A DNA stretch of 64,000 bases, taken from assembly GCA_036925085.1 (NCBI GenBank), contig JAUPFP010000055.1, positions 744,001-808,000 on the forward strand. Direction: 5' to 3'. Shown in pieces: positions 23,055 through 35,586 of the stretch (position 1 is its first letter; each line of letters begins with the position of its first letter). The stretch is from Brachycybe producta. Taxonomy: Eukaryota; Arthropoda; Diplopoda; Playtdesmida; Andrognathidae. The notes under the pieces are model-generated. The model made no database searches and had not been told where the DNA came from. It was given only the letters and a program-made list of their open reading frames with translations. Position numbers and translations under genes: made by a program.

Positions 23055-25268
23055 ACGAAGCTGTTAGATTCATTGCATTCCTTGGACATTCAGGAATGCA
23101 GGGATGTCTTCAATTCTGGTGTGCACTGCATGCTTTAAAAGTTACACCAGTTATTTCATTTTTTGCCATTTTTTGAAAAACTTCCAATATGGGTACTTAT
23201 GAAAAAATGTCATTTTTTGACAATTTTTACTCATTTTTGTAGAATGGAGCTGTTATATGCATTGCATTCCTTGTACAATCAGGAATGCATTGATGTCTTC
23301 AATTCCGGTGTGCACTGCAAGATTCAAAAGTTACACCCGTTCAAAGTAGGCATCATTGAAGTGTCTAAGCTTGCAAATGGATGTGTAAATTCTAAAATTC
23401 ATTGCAAATGAACTAATTGATGTAGAATGAAGCTGTTAGATGCAATGCATTCCTTGAACATTCAGGAATGCAGGGATGTCTTCAATTCCGGTGTGCACTG
23501 CAAGCTTCAAAAGTTACACCCGTTCAAAGTAGGCATCATTGAAGTGTCTAAGCTTGCAAATGGATGTGTAAATTCTAAAATTCATTGCAAATGAACTAAT
23601 TGATGTAGAATGGAGCTGTTAGATTCATTGCATTCCTTGTACAATCAGGAATGCAGGGATGTCTTCAATTCCGGTGTGCACTGCAAGATTCAAAAGTTAC
23701 ACCCGTTCAAAGTAGGCATCATTGAAGTGTCTAAGCTTGCAAATGGATGTGTAAATTCTAAAATTCATTGCAAATGAACTAATTGATGTAGAATGAAGCT
23801 GTTAGATTCATTGCATTCCTTGGACATTCAGGAATGCAGGGATGTCTTCAATTCTGGTGTGCACTGCATGCTTCAAAAGTTACACCAGTTATTTCATTTT
23901 TTGCCATTTTTTGAAAAACTTCCAATTTGGGTACTTATGAAAAAATGTCATTTTTTGACAATTTTTACAAACTTTTGTAGAATGGAGCTGTTAAATGCAT
24001 TGCATTTCTTGTACAATCAGGAATGCAGGGATGTCTTCAATTCCGGTGTGCACTGCAAGATTCAAAAGTTACACCCATTCAAAGTAGGCATCATTGAAGT
24101 GTCTAAGCTTGCAAATGGATGTGTAAATTCTAAAATTCATTGCAAATAAACTAATTGATGTAGAATGAAGCTGTTAGATGCAATGCATTCCTTGGACATT
24201 CAGGAATGCATGGATGTCTTCAATTCCGGTGTGCACTGCAAGCTTCAAAAGTTACACCTGTTCAAAGTAGGCATCATTGAAGTGTCTAAGCTTGCTCATG
24301 GGTTTGTAACTTCTAAAATTCATTGCAAATGATCTAATTGTTGTAGAATGAAGTTGTTAGATTAATTGCATTCCTTGGACATTCAGGAATGCAGGGGTGT
24401 CTTCAATTCCGGTGTGCACTGCAAGCTTCAAAAGTTACACCCGTTCAAAGTAGGCATCATTGAAATGTCTAAGCTTGCTCATGGATTTGTAAATTCTAAA
24501 ATTTATTGGAAATGATCTAATTGTTGTAGAATGAAGCTTTTAGATGCAATGCATTTCTTGGACATTCAGGAATGCATGGATGTCTTCAATTCCGGTGTGC
24601 ACTGCAAGCTCCAAAAGTTACACCTGTTCAAAGTAGGCATCATTGAAGTGTCTAAGCTTGCTCATGGGTTTGTAACTTCTAAAATTCATTGCAAATGATC
24701 TAATTGTTGTAGAATGAAGTTGTTAGATTCATTGCATTCCTTGGACATTCAGAAATGCAGGGATGTCTTCAATTCCGGTGTGCACTGCATGCTTCAAAAG
24801 TTACACCAGTTATTTCATTTTTGCCATTTTTTGAAAAACTTCTAATAAGGGGTACTTATGAAAAAATGTCATTTTTTGACAATTTTTACTAATTTTTGTA
24901 GAATGGAACTGTTAGATGCATTGCATTCCTTGTACAATCAGGAATGCATTGATGTCTTCAATTCCGGTGTGCACTGCAAGATTCCAAAGTTACACCCGTT
25001 CAAAGTATGCATCATTGAAGTGTCTAAGCTTGCTCATGGATTTGTAACTTCTAAAATTCATTGTAAATGAACTAATTGATGTAGAATGAAGCTGTTAAAT
25101 TCATTGCATTCCTTAGACATTCAGGAATGCAGGGATGTCTTCAATTCTGGTTTGCTCTGCAAGCTTCAAAATTTACTCGTGTTCATAGTAGGCATCATTG
25201 AAGTGTCTAAGCTTGCTCATGGATTTGTAACTTCTAAAATTCATTGCAAATGATCTAATTGATGTAGA
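23055..25268 (+). repeat. 2,214-bp tandem duplication inside the large unit, first copy
   Basis: This segment holds twelve monomers: three B (23055, 23793, 24714) and nine A. The start at 23055 (ACG, with the CATGCTTTAAAAG variant) recurs at 25269, and boundaries correspond at +2,214 bp up to about 26540. The second copy is therefore incomplete, cut by the 10-kb duplication junction. The 24714 B monomer has one T fewer and one G more (GGGGTAC), which restores 189 bp. Confidence 0.88.
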
Positions 25269-28200
25269 ACGAAGCTGTTAGATTCATTGCATTCCTTGGA
25301 CATTCAGGAATGCAGGGATGTCTTCAATTCTGGTGTGCACTGCATGCTTTAAAAGTTACACCAGTTATTTCATTTTTTGCCATTTTTTGAAAAACTTCCA
25401 ATATGGGTACTTATGAAAAAATGTCATTTTTTGACAATTTTTACTCATTTTTGTAGAATGGAGCTGTTATATGCATTGCATTCCTTGTACAATCAGGAAT
25501 GCATTGATGTCTTCAATTCCGGTGTGCACTGCAAGATTCAAAAGTTACACCCGTTCAAAGTAGGCATCATTGAAGTGTCTAAGCTTGCAAATGGATGTGT
25601 AAATTCTAAAATTCATTGCAAATGAACTAATTGATGTAGAATGAAGCTGTTAGATGCAATGCATTCCTTGAACATTCAGAAATGCAGGGATGTCTTCAAT
25701 TCCGGTGTGCACTGCAAGCTTCAAAAGTTACACCCGTTCAAAGTAGGCATCATTGAAGTGTCTAAGCTTGCAAATGGATGTGTAAATTCTAAAATTCATT
25801 GCAAATGAACTAATTGATGTAGAATGGAGCTGTTAGATTCATTGCATTCCTTGTACAATCAGGAATGCAGGGATGTCTTCAATTCCGGTGTGCACTGCAA
25901 GATTCAAAAGTTACACCCGTTCAAAGTAGGCATCATTGAAGTGTCTAAGCTTACAAATGGATGTGTAAATTCTAAAATTCATTGCAAATGAACTAATTGA
26001 TGTAGAATGAAGCTGTTAGATTCATTGCATTCCTTGGACATTCAGGAATGCAGGGATGTCTTCAATTCTGGTGTGCACTGCATGCTTCAAAAGTTACACC
26101 AGTTATTTCATTTTTTGCCATTTTTTGAAAAACTTCCAATTTGGGTACTTATGAAAAAATGTCATTTTTTGACAATTTTTACAAACTTTTGTAGAATGGA
26201 GCTGTTAAATGCATTGCATTTCTTGTACAATCAGGAATGCAGGGATGTCTTCAATTCCGGTGTGCACTGCAAGATTCAAAAGTTACACCCATTCAAAGTA
26301 GGCATCATTGAAGTGTCTAAGCTTGCAAATGGATGTGTAAATTCTAAAATTCATTGCAAATAAACTAATTGATGTAGAATGAAGCTGTTAGATGCAATGC
26401 ATTCCTTGGACATTCAGGAATGCATGGATGTCTTCAATTCCGGTGTGCACTGCAAGCTTCAAAAGTTACACCTGTTCAAAGTAGGCATCATTGAAGTGTC
26501 TAAGCTTGCTCATGGGTTTGTAACTTCTAAAATTCATTGCAAATGAACTAAGTGATGTAGAATGAAGCTGTTAGATGCAATGCATTCCTTGAACATTCAG
26601 GAATGCAGGGATGTCTTCAATTCTGGTGTGCACTGCAAGCTTCAAAAGTTACACCCGTTCAAAGTAGGCATCATTGAAGTGTCTAAGCTTGCAAATGGAT
26701 GTGTAAATTCTAAAATTCATTGCAAATGAACTAATTGATGTAGAATGAAGCTGTTATATGCATTGCAATCCTTGTACAATCAGGAATGCATTGATGTCTT
26801 CAATTCCGGTGTGCACTGCAAGATTCAAAAGTTACACCCGTTCAAAGTAGGCATCATTGAAGTGTCTAAGCTTGGAAATGGATGTGTAAATTCTAAAATT
26901 CATTGCAAATGAACTAATTGATGTAGAATGGAGCTGTTAAATGCATTGCATTCCTTGTACAATCAGGAATGCAGGGATGTCTTCAATTCCGGTGTGCACT
27001 GCAAGATTCAAAAGTTACACCCGTTCAAAGTAGGCATCATTGAAGTGTCTAAGCTTGCAAATGGATGTGTAAATTCTAAAATTCATTGCAAATGAACTAA
27101 GTAATGTAGAATGAAGCTGTTAGATGCAATGCATTCCTTGAACATTCAGGAATGCAGGGATGTCTTCAATTCTGGTGTGCACTGCAAGCTTCAAAAGTTA
27201 CACCCGTTCAAAGTAGGCATCATTGAAGTGTCTAAGCTTGCAAATGGATGTGTAAATTCTAAAATTCATTGCAAATGAACTAATTGATGTAGAATGGAGC
27301 TGTTAAATGCATTGCATTCCTTGTACAATCAGGAATGCAGGGATGTCTTCAATTCCGGTGTGCACTGCAAGATTCAAAAGTTACACCCGTTCAAAGTAGG
27401 CATCATTGAAGTGTCTAAGCTTGCAAATGGATGTGTAAATTCTAAAATTCATTGCAAATAAACTAAGTAATGTAGAATGAAGCTGTTAGATGCAATGCAT
27501 TCCTTGAACATTCAGGAATGCAGGGATGTCTTCAATTCTGGTGTGCACTGCAAGCTTCAAAAGTTACACCCGTTCAAATTAGGCATCATTGAAGTGTCTA
27601 AGCTTGCAAATGGATGTGTAAATTCTAAAATTCATTGCAAATGAACTAATTGATGTAGAATGAAGCTGTTATTTGCATTGCAATCCTTGCACAATCAGGA
27701 ATGCATTGATGTCTTCAATTCTGGTGTGCACTGCAAGATTCAAAAGTTACACCCGTTCAAAGTAGGCATCATTGAAGTGTCTAAGCTTGCAAATGGATGT
27801 GTAAATTCTAAAATTCATTGCAAATGAACTAATTGATGTAGAATGGAGCTGTTAAATGCATTGCATTCCTTGTACAATCAGGAATGCAGGGATGTCTTCA
27901 ATTCCGGTGTGCACTGCAAGATTCAAAAGTTACACCCGTTCAAAGTAGGCATCATTGAAGTGTCTAAGCTTGCTCATGGATTTGTAACTTCTAAAATTCA
28001 TTGCAAATGATCTAATTGATGTAGAACGAAGCTGTTAGATTCATTGCATTCTTTAGACATTCAGGAATGCAGGAATGTCTTCAATTCTGGTGTGCACTGC
28101 ATGCTTCAAAAGTTACACCAGTTATTTCATTTTTTGCCATTTTTTGAAAAACTTCCAATTTGGGTACTTATGAAAAAATGTCATTTTTTGACAATTTTTA

Positions 28201-28763
28201 CTAACTTTTGTAGAATGGAGCTGTTATATGCATTGCATTCCTTGTACAATCAGGAATGCATTGATGTCTTCAATTCCGGTGTGCACTGCAAGATTCAAAA
28301 GTTACACCCGTTCAAAGTAGGCATCATTGAAGTGTCTAAGCTTGCAAATGGATGTGTAAATTCTAAAATTCATTGCAAATGAACTAAGTGATGTAGAATG
28401 AAGCTGTTAGATGCAATGCACTCCTTGAACATTCAGGAATGCAGGGATGTCTTCAATTCTGGTGTGCACTGCAAGCTTCAAAAGTTACACCCGTTCAAAG
28501 TAGGCATCATTGAAGTGTCTAAGCTTGCAAATGGATGTGTACATTCTAAAATTCATTGCAAATGAACTAATTGATGTAGAATGAAGCTGTTATATGCATT
28601 GCAATCCTTGTACAATCAGGAATGCATTGATGTCTTCAATTCCGGTGTGCACTGCAAGATTCAAAAGTTACACCCGTTCAAAGTAGGCATCATTGAAGTG
28701 TCTAAGCTTGGAAATGGATGTGTAAATTCTAAAATTCATTGCAAATGAACTAATTGATGTAGA

Positions 28764-28952
28764 ATGGAGCTGTTATATGCATTGCATTCCTTGTACAATC
28801 AGGAATGCATTGATGTCTTCAATTCCGGTGTGCACAGCATGCTTCAAAAGTTACACCAGTTATTTCATTTTTTGCCATTTTTTGAAAAACATCCAATATG
28901 GGTACTAATAAAAAAATGTCATTTTTTGACAATTTTTACTAATTTTTGTAGA
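28764..28952 (+). repeat. Hybrid monomer at a 1,104-bp deletion junction
   Basis: The 5' part matches the A monomer at 18641 (TATATGCATT, CATTGATGTC). The 3' part matches the B monomer at 19745 (GCACAGCATGC, CATCCAATATGG). The missing interval 18641-19744 is 5x183+189 bp, a whole number of monomers. The crossover falls in the shared 5' segment. Confidence 0.88.
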
Positions 28953-31900
28953 ATGGAGTTGTTAGATGCATTGCATTCCTTGTACAATCAGGAATGCAGG
29001 GATGTCTTCAATTCCGGTGTGCACTGCAAGATTCAAAAGTTACACCCGTTCAAAGTAGGCATCATTGAAATGTCTAAGCTTGCTCATGGATTTGTAAATT
29101 CTAAAATTCATTGGAAATGATCTAATTGTTGTAGAATGAAGCTTTTAGATGCAATGCATTTCTTGGACATTCAGGAATGCATGAATGTCTTCAATTCCGG
29201 TGTGCACTGCAAGCTTCAAAAGTTACACCCGTTCAAAGTAGGCATCATTGAAGTGTCTAAGCTTGCAAATGGATGTGTAAATTCTAAAACTCATTGCAAA
29301 TGAACTAATTGATGTAGAATGAAGCTGTTATAAGTATTGCAATCCTTGTACAATCAGGAATGCATTGATGTCTTCAATTCCGGTGTGCACTGCAAGATTC
29401 AAAAGTTACACCCGTTCAAAGTAGGCATCATTGAAGTGTCTAAGCTTGCAAATGGATGTGTAAATTCTAAAATTCATTGCAAATGAACTAATTGATGTAG
29501 AATGGAGCTGTTAAATTCATTGCATTCCTTGTACAATCAGGAATGCAGGGATGTCTTCAATTCCGGTGTGCACTGCAAGATTCAAAAGTTACACCCGTTC
29601 AAAGTAGGCATCATTGAAGTGTCTAAGCTTGCAAATGGATGTGTAAATTCTAAAATTCATTGCAAATGAACTAATTGGTGTAGAATGAAGCTGTTAGATT
29701 CATTGCATTCCTTGGACATTCAGGAATGCAGGGATGTCTTCAATTCTGGTGTGCACTGCATGCTTCAAAAGTTACACCAGTTATTTCATTTTTTGCCATT
29801 TTTTGAAAAACTTCCAATTTGTTTACTTATGAAAAAATGTCATTTTTTGACAATTTTTACAAACTTTTGTAGAATGGAGCTGTTAAATGCATTGCATTTC
29901 TTGTACAATCAGGAATGCAGGGATGTCTTCAATTCCGGTGTGCACTGCAAGATTCAAAAGTTACACCCGTTCAAAGTAGGCATCATTGAAATGTCTAAGC
30001 TTGCTCATGGATTTGTAAATTCTAAAATTCATTGGAAATGATCTAATTGTTGTAGAATGAAGCTTTTAGATGCAATGCATTTCTTGGACATTCAGGAATG
30101 CATGGATGTCTTCAATTCCGGTGTGCACTGCAAGCTTCAAAAGTTACACCCGTTCAAAGTAGGCATCATTGAAGTGTCTAAGCTTGCAAATGGATGTGTA
30201 AATTCTAAAACTCATTGCAAATGAACTAATTGATGTAGAATGAAGCTGTTATATGTATTGCAATCCTTGTACAATCAGGAATGCATTGATGTCTTCAATT
30301 CCGGTGTGCACTGCAAGATTCAAAAGTTACACCCGTTCAAAGTAGGCATCATTGAAGTGTCTAAGCTTGCAAATGGATGTGTAAATTCTAAAATTCATTG
30401 CAAATGAACTAATTGATGTAGAATGGAGCTGTTAAATTCATTGCATTCCTTGTACAATCAGGAATGCAGGGATGTCTTCAATTCCGGTGTGCACTGCAAG
30501 ATTCAAAAGTTACACCCGTTCAAAGTAGGCATCATTGAAGTGTCTAAGCTTGCAAATGGATGTGTAAATTCTAAAATTCATTGCAAATGAACTAATTGAT
30601 GTAGAATGAAGCTGTTAGATTCATTGCATTCCTTGGACATTCAGGAATGCAGGGATGTCTTCAATTCTGGTGTGCACTGCATGCTTCAAAAGTTACACCA
30701 GTTATTTCATTTTTTGCCATTTTTTGAAAAACTTCCAATTTGGGTACTTATGAAAAAATGTCATTTTTTGACAATTTTTACAAACTTTTGTAGAATGGAG
30801 CTGTTAAATGCATTGCATTTCTTGTACAATCAGGAATGCAGGGATGTCTTCAATTCCGGTGTGCACTGCAAGATTCAAAAGTTACACCCATTCAAAGTAG
30901 GCATCATTGAAGTGTCTAAGCTTGCAAATGGATGTGTAAATTCTAAAATTCATTGCAAATGAACTAATTGATGTAGAATGAAGCTGTTAGATGCAATGCA
31001 TTCCTTGGACATTCAGGAATGCATGCATGTCTTCAATTCCTTTGTGCACTGCAAGCTTCAAAAGTTACACCCATTCAAAGTAGGCATCATTGAAGTGTCT
31101 AAGCAGGCTCATGGATTTGTAACTTCTAAAATTCACTGCAAATGAACTAATTGATGTAGAATGAAGCTGTTAAATTCATTGCATTCCTTGGACATTCAGG
31201 AATGCAGGGATGTCTTCAATTCTGGTTTGCTCTGCAAGCTTCAAAATTTACACGTGTTCATAGTAGGCATCATTGAAGTGTCTAAGCTTGCTCATGGATT
31301 TGTAACTTCTAAAATTCACTGCAAATGAACTAATTGATGTAGAATGAAGATGTTAGATGCAATGCATTCCTTGGATATTCAGGATTGCAGGGATGTCTTC
31401 AATTCTGGTGTGCACTGCAAGCTTCAAAAGTTACACCCGATCAAAGTAGGCATCATTGAAGTGTCTAAGCTTGCTCATGTATTTGTAACTTCTAAAATTC
31501 ATTGCAAATGATCTAATTGATGCAGAATGAAGCTGTTAGATTCATTACTTTTCTTGGACATTCAGGAATGCAGGGATGTCTTCAATTCCGGTATGCACTG
31601 CAAGCTTCAAAAGTTACACCCGTTCAAAGTAGGCATCATTGAAATGTCTAAGCTTGCTCATGGATTTGTAAATTCTAAAATTCATTGGAAATGATCTAAT
31701 TGTTGTAGAATGAAGCTTTTAGATGCAATGCATTTCTTGGACATTCAGGAATGCATGGATGTCTTCAATTCCGGTGTGCACTGCAAGCTTCAAAAGTTAC
31801 ACCCGTTCAAAGTAGGCATCATTGAAATGTCTAAGCTTGCTCATGGATTTGTAAATTCTAAAATTCATTGCAAATGAACTAATTAATGTAGAATGAAGCT

Positions 31901-33183
31901 GTTAGATTCATTGCATTCCTTGGACATTCAGAAATGCAGGGATGTCTTCAATTCCGGTGTGCACTGTATGCTTCAAAAGTTACCAGTTATTTCATTTTTT
32001 GCCATTTTTTGAAAAACTTCCAATATGGGTACTTATGAAAAAATGTCATTTTTTGACAATTTTTACTCATTTTTGTAGAATGGAGCTGTTATATGCATTG
32101 CATTCCTTGTACAATCAGGAATGCATTGATGTCTTCAATTCCGGTGTGCACTGCAAGATTCAAAAGTTACACCCGTTCAAAGTAGGCATCATTGAAGTGT
32201 CTAACCTTGCAAATGGATGTGTAAATTCTAAAATTCATTGCAAATGAACTAATTGATGTAGAATGAAGCTGTTAGATGCAATGCATTCCTTGAACATTCA
32301 GGAATGCAGGGATGTCTTCAATTCCGGTGTGCACTGCAAGCTTCAAAAGTTACACCCGTTCAAAGTAGGCATCATTGAAGTGTCTAAGCTTGCTCATGGA
32401 TTTGTAACTTCTAAAATTCATTGCAAATGATCTAATTGATGTAGAACGAAGCTGTTAGATTCATTGCATTCCTTGGACATTCAGGAATGCAGGGATGTCT
32501 TCAATTCTGGTGTGCACTGCATGCTTTAAAAGTTACACCAGTTATTTCATTTTTTGCCATTTTTTGAAAAACTTCCAATATGGGTACTTATGAAAAAATG
32601 TCATTTTTTGACAATTTTTACTCATTTTTGTAGAATGGAGCTGTTATATGCATTGCATTCCTTGTACAATCAGGAATGCATTGATGTCTTCAATTCCGGT
32701 GTGCACTGCAAGATTCAAAAGTTACACCCGTTCAAAGTAGGCATCATTGAAGTGTCTAAGCTTGCAAATGGATGTGTAAATTCTAAAATTCATTGCAAAT
32801 GAACTAATTGATGTAGAATGAAGCTGTTAGATGCAATGCATTCCTTGAACATTCAGGAATGCAGGGATGTCTTCAATTCCGGTGTGCACTGCAAGCTTCA
32901 AAAGTTACACCCGTTCAAAGTAGGCATCATTGAAGTGTCTAAGCTTGCAAATGGATGTGTAAATTCTAAAATTCATTGCAAATGAACTAATTGATGTAGA
33001 ATGGAGCTGTTAGATTCATTGCATTCCTTGTACAATCAGGAATGCAGGGATGTCTTCAATTCCGGTGTGCACTGCAAGATTCAAAAGTTACACCCGTTCA
33101 AAGTAGGCATCATTGAAGTGTCTAAGCTTGCAAATGGATGTGTAAATTCTAAAATTCATTGCAAATGAACTAATTGATGTAGA

Positions 33184-34848
33184 ATGAAGCTGTTAGATTC
33201 ATTGCATTCCTTGGACATTCAGGAATGCAGGGATGTCTTCAATTCTGGTGTGCACTGCATCCTTCAAAAGTTACACCAGTTATTTCATTTTTTGCCATTT
33301 TTTGAAAAACTTCCAATTTGGGTACTTATGAAAAAATGTCATTTTTTGACAATTTTTACAAACTTTTGTAGAATGGAGCTGTTAAATGCATTGCATTTCT
33401 TGTACAATCAGGAATGCAGGGATTTCTTCAATTCCGGTGTGCACTGCAAGATTCAAAAGTTACACCCATTCAAAGTAGGCATCATTGAAGTGTCTAAGCT
33501 TGCAAATGGATGTGTAAATTCTAAAATTCATTGCAAATAAACTAATTGATGTAGAATGAAGCTGTTAGATGCAATGCATTCCTTGGACATTCAGGAATGC
33601 ATGGATGTCTTCAATTCCGGTGTGCACTGCAAGCTTCAAAAGTTACACCTGTTCAAAGTAGGCATCATTGAAGTGTCTAAGCTTGCTCATGGGTTTGTAA
33701 CTTCTAAAATTCATTGCAAATAATCTAATTGTTGTAGAATGAAGTTGTTAGATTAATTGCATTCCTTGGACATTCAGGAATGCAGGGGTGTCTTCAATTC
33801 CGGTGTGCACTGCATGCTTCAAAAGTTACACCAGTTATTTCATTTTTTGCCATTTTTTGAAAAACTTCCAATTTGGGTACTTATGAAAAAATGTCATTTT
33901 TTGACAATTTTTACAAACTTTTGTAGAATGGAGCTGTTAAATGCATTGCATTTCTTGTACAATCAGGAATGCAGGGATGTCTTCAATTCCGGTGTGCACT
34001 GCAAGATTCAAAAGTTACACCCATTCAAAGTAGGCATCATTGAAGTGTCTAAGCTTGCAAATGGATGTGTAAATTCTAAAATTCATTGCAAATAAACTAA
34101 TTGATGTAGAATGAAGCTGTTAGATGCAATGCATTCCTTGGACATTCAGGAATGCATGGATGTCTTCAATTCCGGTGTGCACTGCAAGCTTCAAAAGTTA
34201 CACCTGTTCAAAGTAGGCATCTTTGAAGTGTCTAAGCTTGCTCATGGGTTTGTAACTTCTAAAATTCATTGCAAATGATCTAATTGTTGTAGAATGAAGT
34301 TGTTAGATTAATTGCATTCCTTGGACATTCAGGAATGCAGGGGTGTCTTCAATTCCGGTGTGCACTGCATGCTTCAAAAGTTACACCAGTTATTTCATTT
34401 TTTGCCATTTTTTGAAAAACTTCCAATTTGGGTACTTATGAAAAAATGTCATTTTTTGACAATTTTTACAAACTTTTGTAGAATGGAGCTGTTAAATGCA
34501 TTGCATTTCTTGTACAATCAGGAATGCAGGGATGTCTTCAATTCCGGTGTGCACTGCAAGATTCAAAAGTTACACCCATTCAAAGTAGGCATCATTGAAG
34601 TGTCTAAGCTTGCAAATGGATGTGTAAATTCTAAAATTCATTGCAAATAAACTAATTGATGTAGAATGAAGCTGTTAGATGCAATGCATTCCTTGGACAT
34701 TCAGGAATGCATGGATGTCTTCAATTCCGGTGTGCACTGCAAGCTTCAAAAGTTACACCTGTTCAAAGTAGGCATCATTGAAGTGTCTAAGCTTGCTCAT
34801 GGGTTTGTAACTTCTAAAATTCATTGCAAATGATCTAATTGTTGTAGA
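33184..34848 (+). repeat. 555-bp B-A-A trimer, three tandem copies
   Basis: Copies are at 33184, 33739 and 34294, each 189+183+183 bp. The second and third begin with a monomer whose 5' half has TTAGATTAATTGC and GCAGGGGTGTC (otherwise at 24348 and 34849, on an A tail) fused to a B tail. The corresponding place in the first large unit (23793-24347) has one copy. This is a recent local amplification after the 10-kb duplication, or a contraction in the other copy. Confidence 0.9.
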
Positions 34849-35586
34849 ATGAAGTTGTTAGATTAATTGCATTCCTTGGACATTCAGGAATGCAGGGGTG
34901 TCTTCAATTCCGGTGTGCACTGCAAGCTTCAAAAGTTACACCCGTTCAAAGTAGGCATCATTGAAATGTCTAAGCTTGCTCATGGATTTGTAAATTCTAA
35001 AATTTATTGGAAATGATCTAATTGTTGTAGAATGAAGCTTTTAGATGCAATGCATTTCTTGGACATTCAGGAATGCATGGATGTCTTCAATTCCGGTGTG
35101 CACTGCAAGCTTCAAAAGTTACACCTGTTCAAAGTAGGCATCATTGAAGTGTCTAAGCTTGCTCATGGGTTTGTAACTTCTAAAATTCATTGCAAATGAT
35201 CTAATTGTTGTAGAATGAAGTTGTTAGATTCATTGCATTCCTTGGACATTCAGAAATGCAGGGATGTCTTCAATTCCGGTGTGCACTGCATGCTTCAAAA
35301 GTTACACCAGTTATTTCATTTTTGCCATTTTTTGAAAAACTTCTAATAAGGGGTACTTATGAAAAAATGTCATTTTTTGACAATTTTTACTAATTTTTGT
35401 AGAATGGAACTGTTAGATGCATTGCATTCCTTGTACAATCAGGAATGCATTGATGTCTTCAATTCCGGTGTGCACTGCAAGATTCCAAAGTTACACCCGT
35501 TCAAAGTATGCATCATTGAAGTGTCTAAGCTTGCTCATGGATTTGTAACTTCTAAAATTCATTGTAAATGAACTAATTGATGTAGA

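Larger units (their letters stand above)
16439..26561 (+). repeat. About 10.1-kb large unit, copy 1
   Basis: Boundaries 16439-18640 recur at 26562-28763 with an offset of 10,123 bp. After a deletion and an insertion in the second copy the offset becomes 9,019, then 9,391, then 10,501 bp. This is a tandem duplication of a unit that itself contains a block II higher-order repeat. The junction lies near 26540, where a monomer of the 24165 type (GGGTTTGTAAC) runs into an AAGTGATGTAG junction of the 16439 type. Confidence 0.87.
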
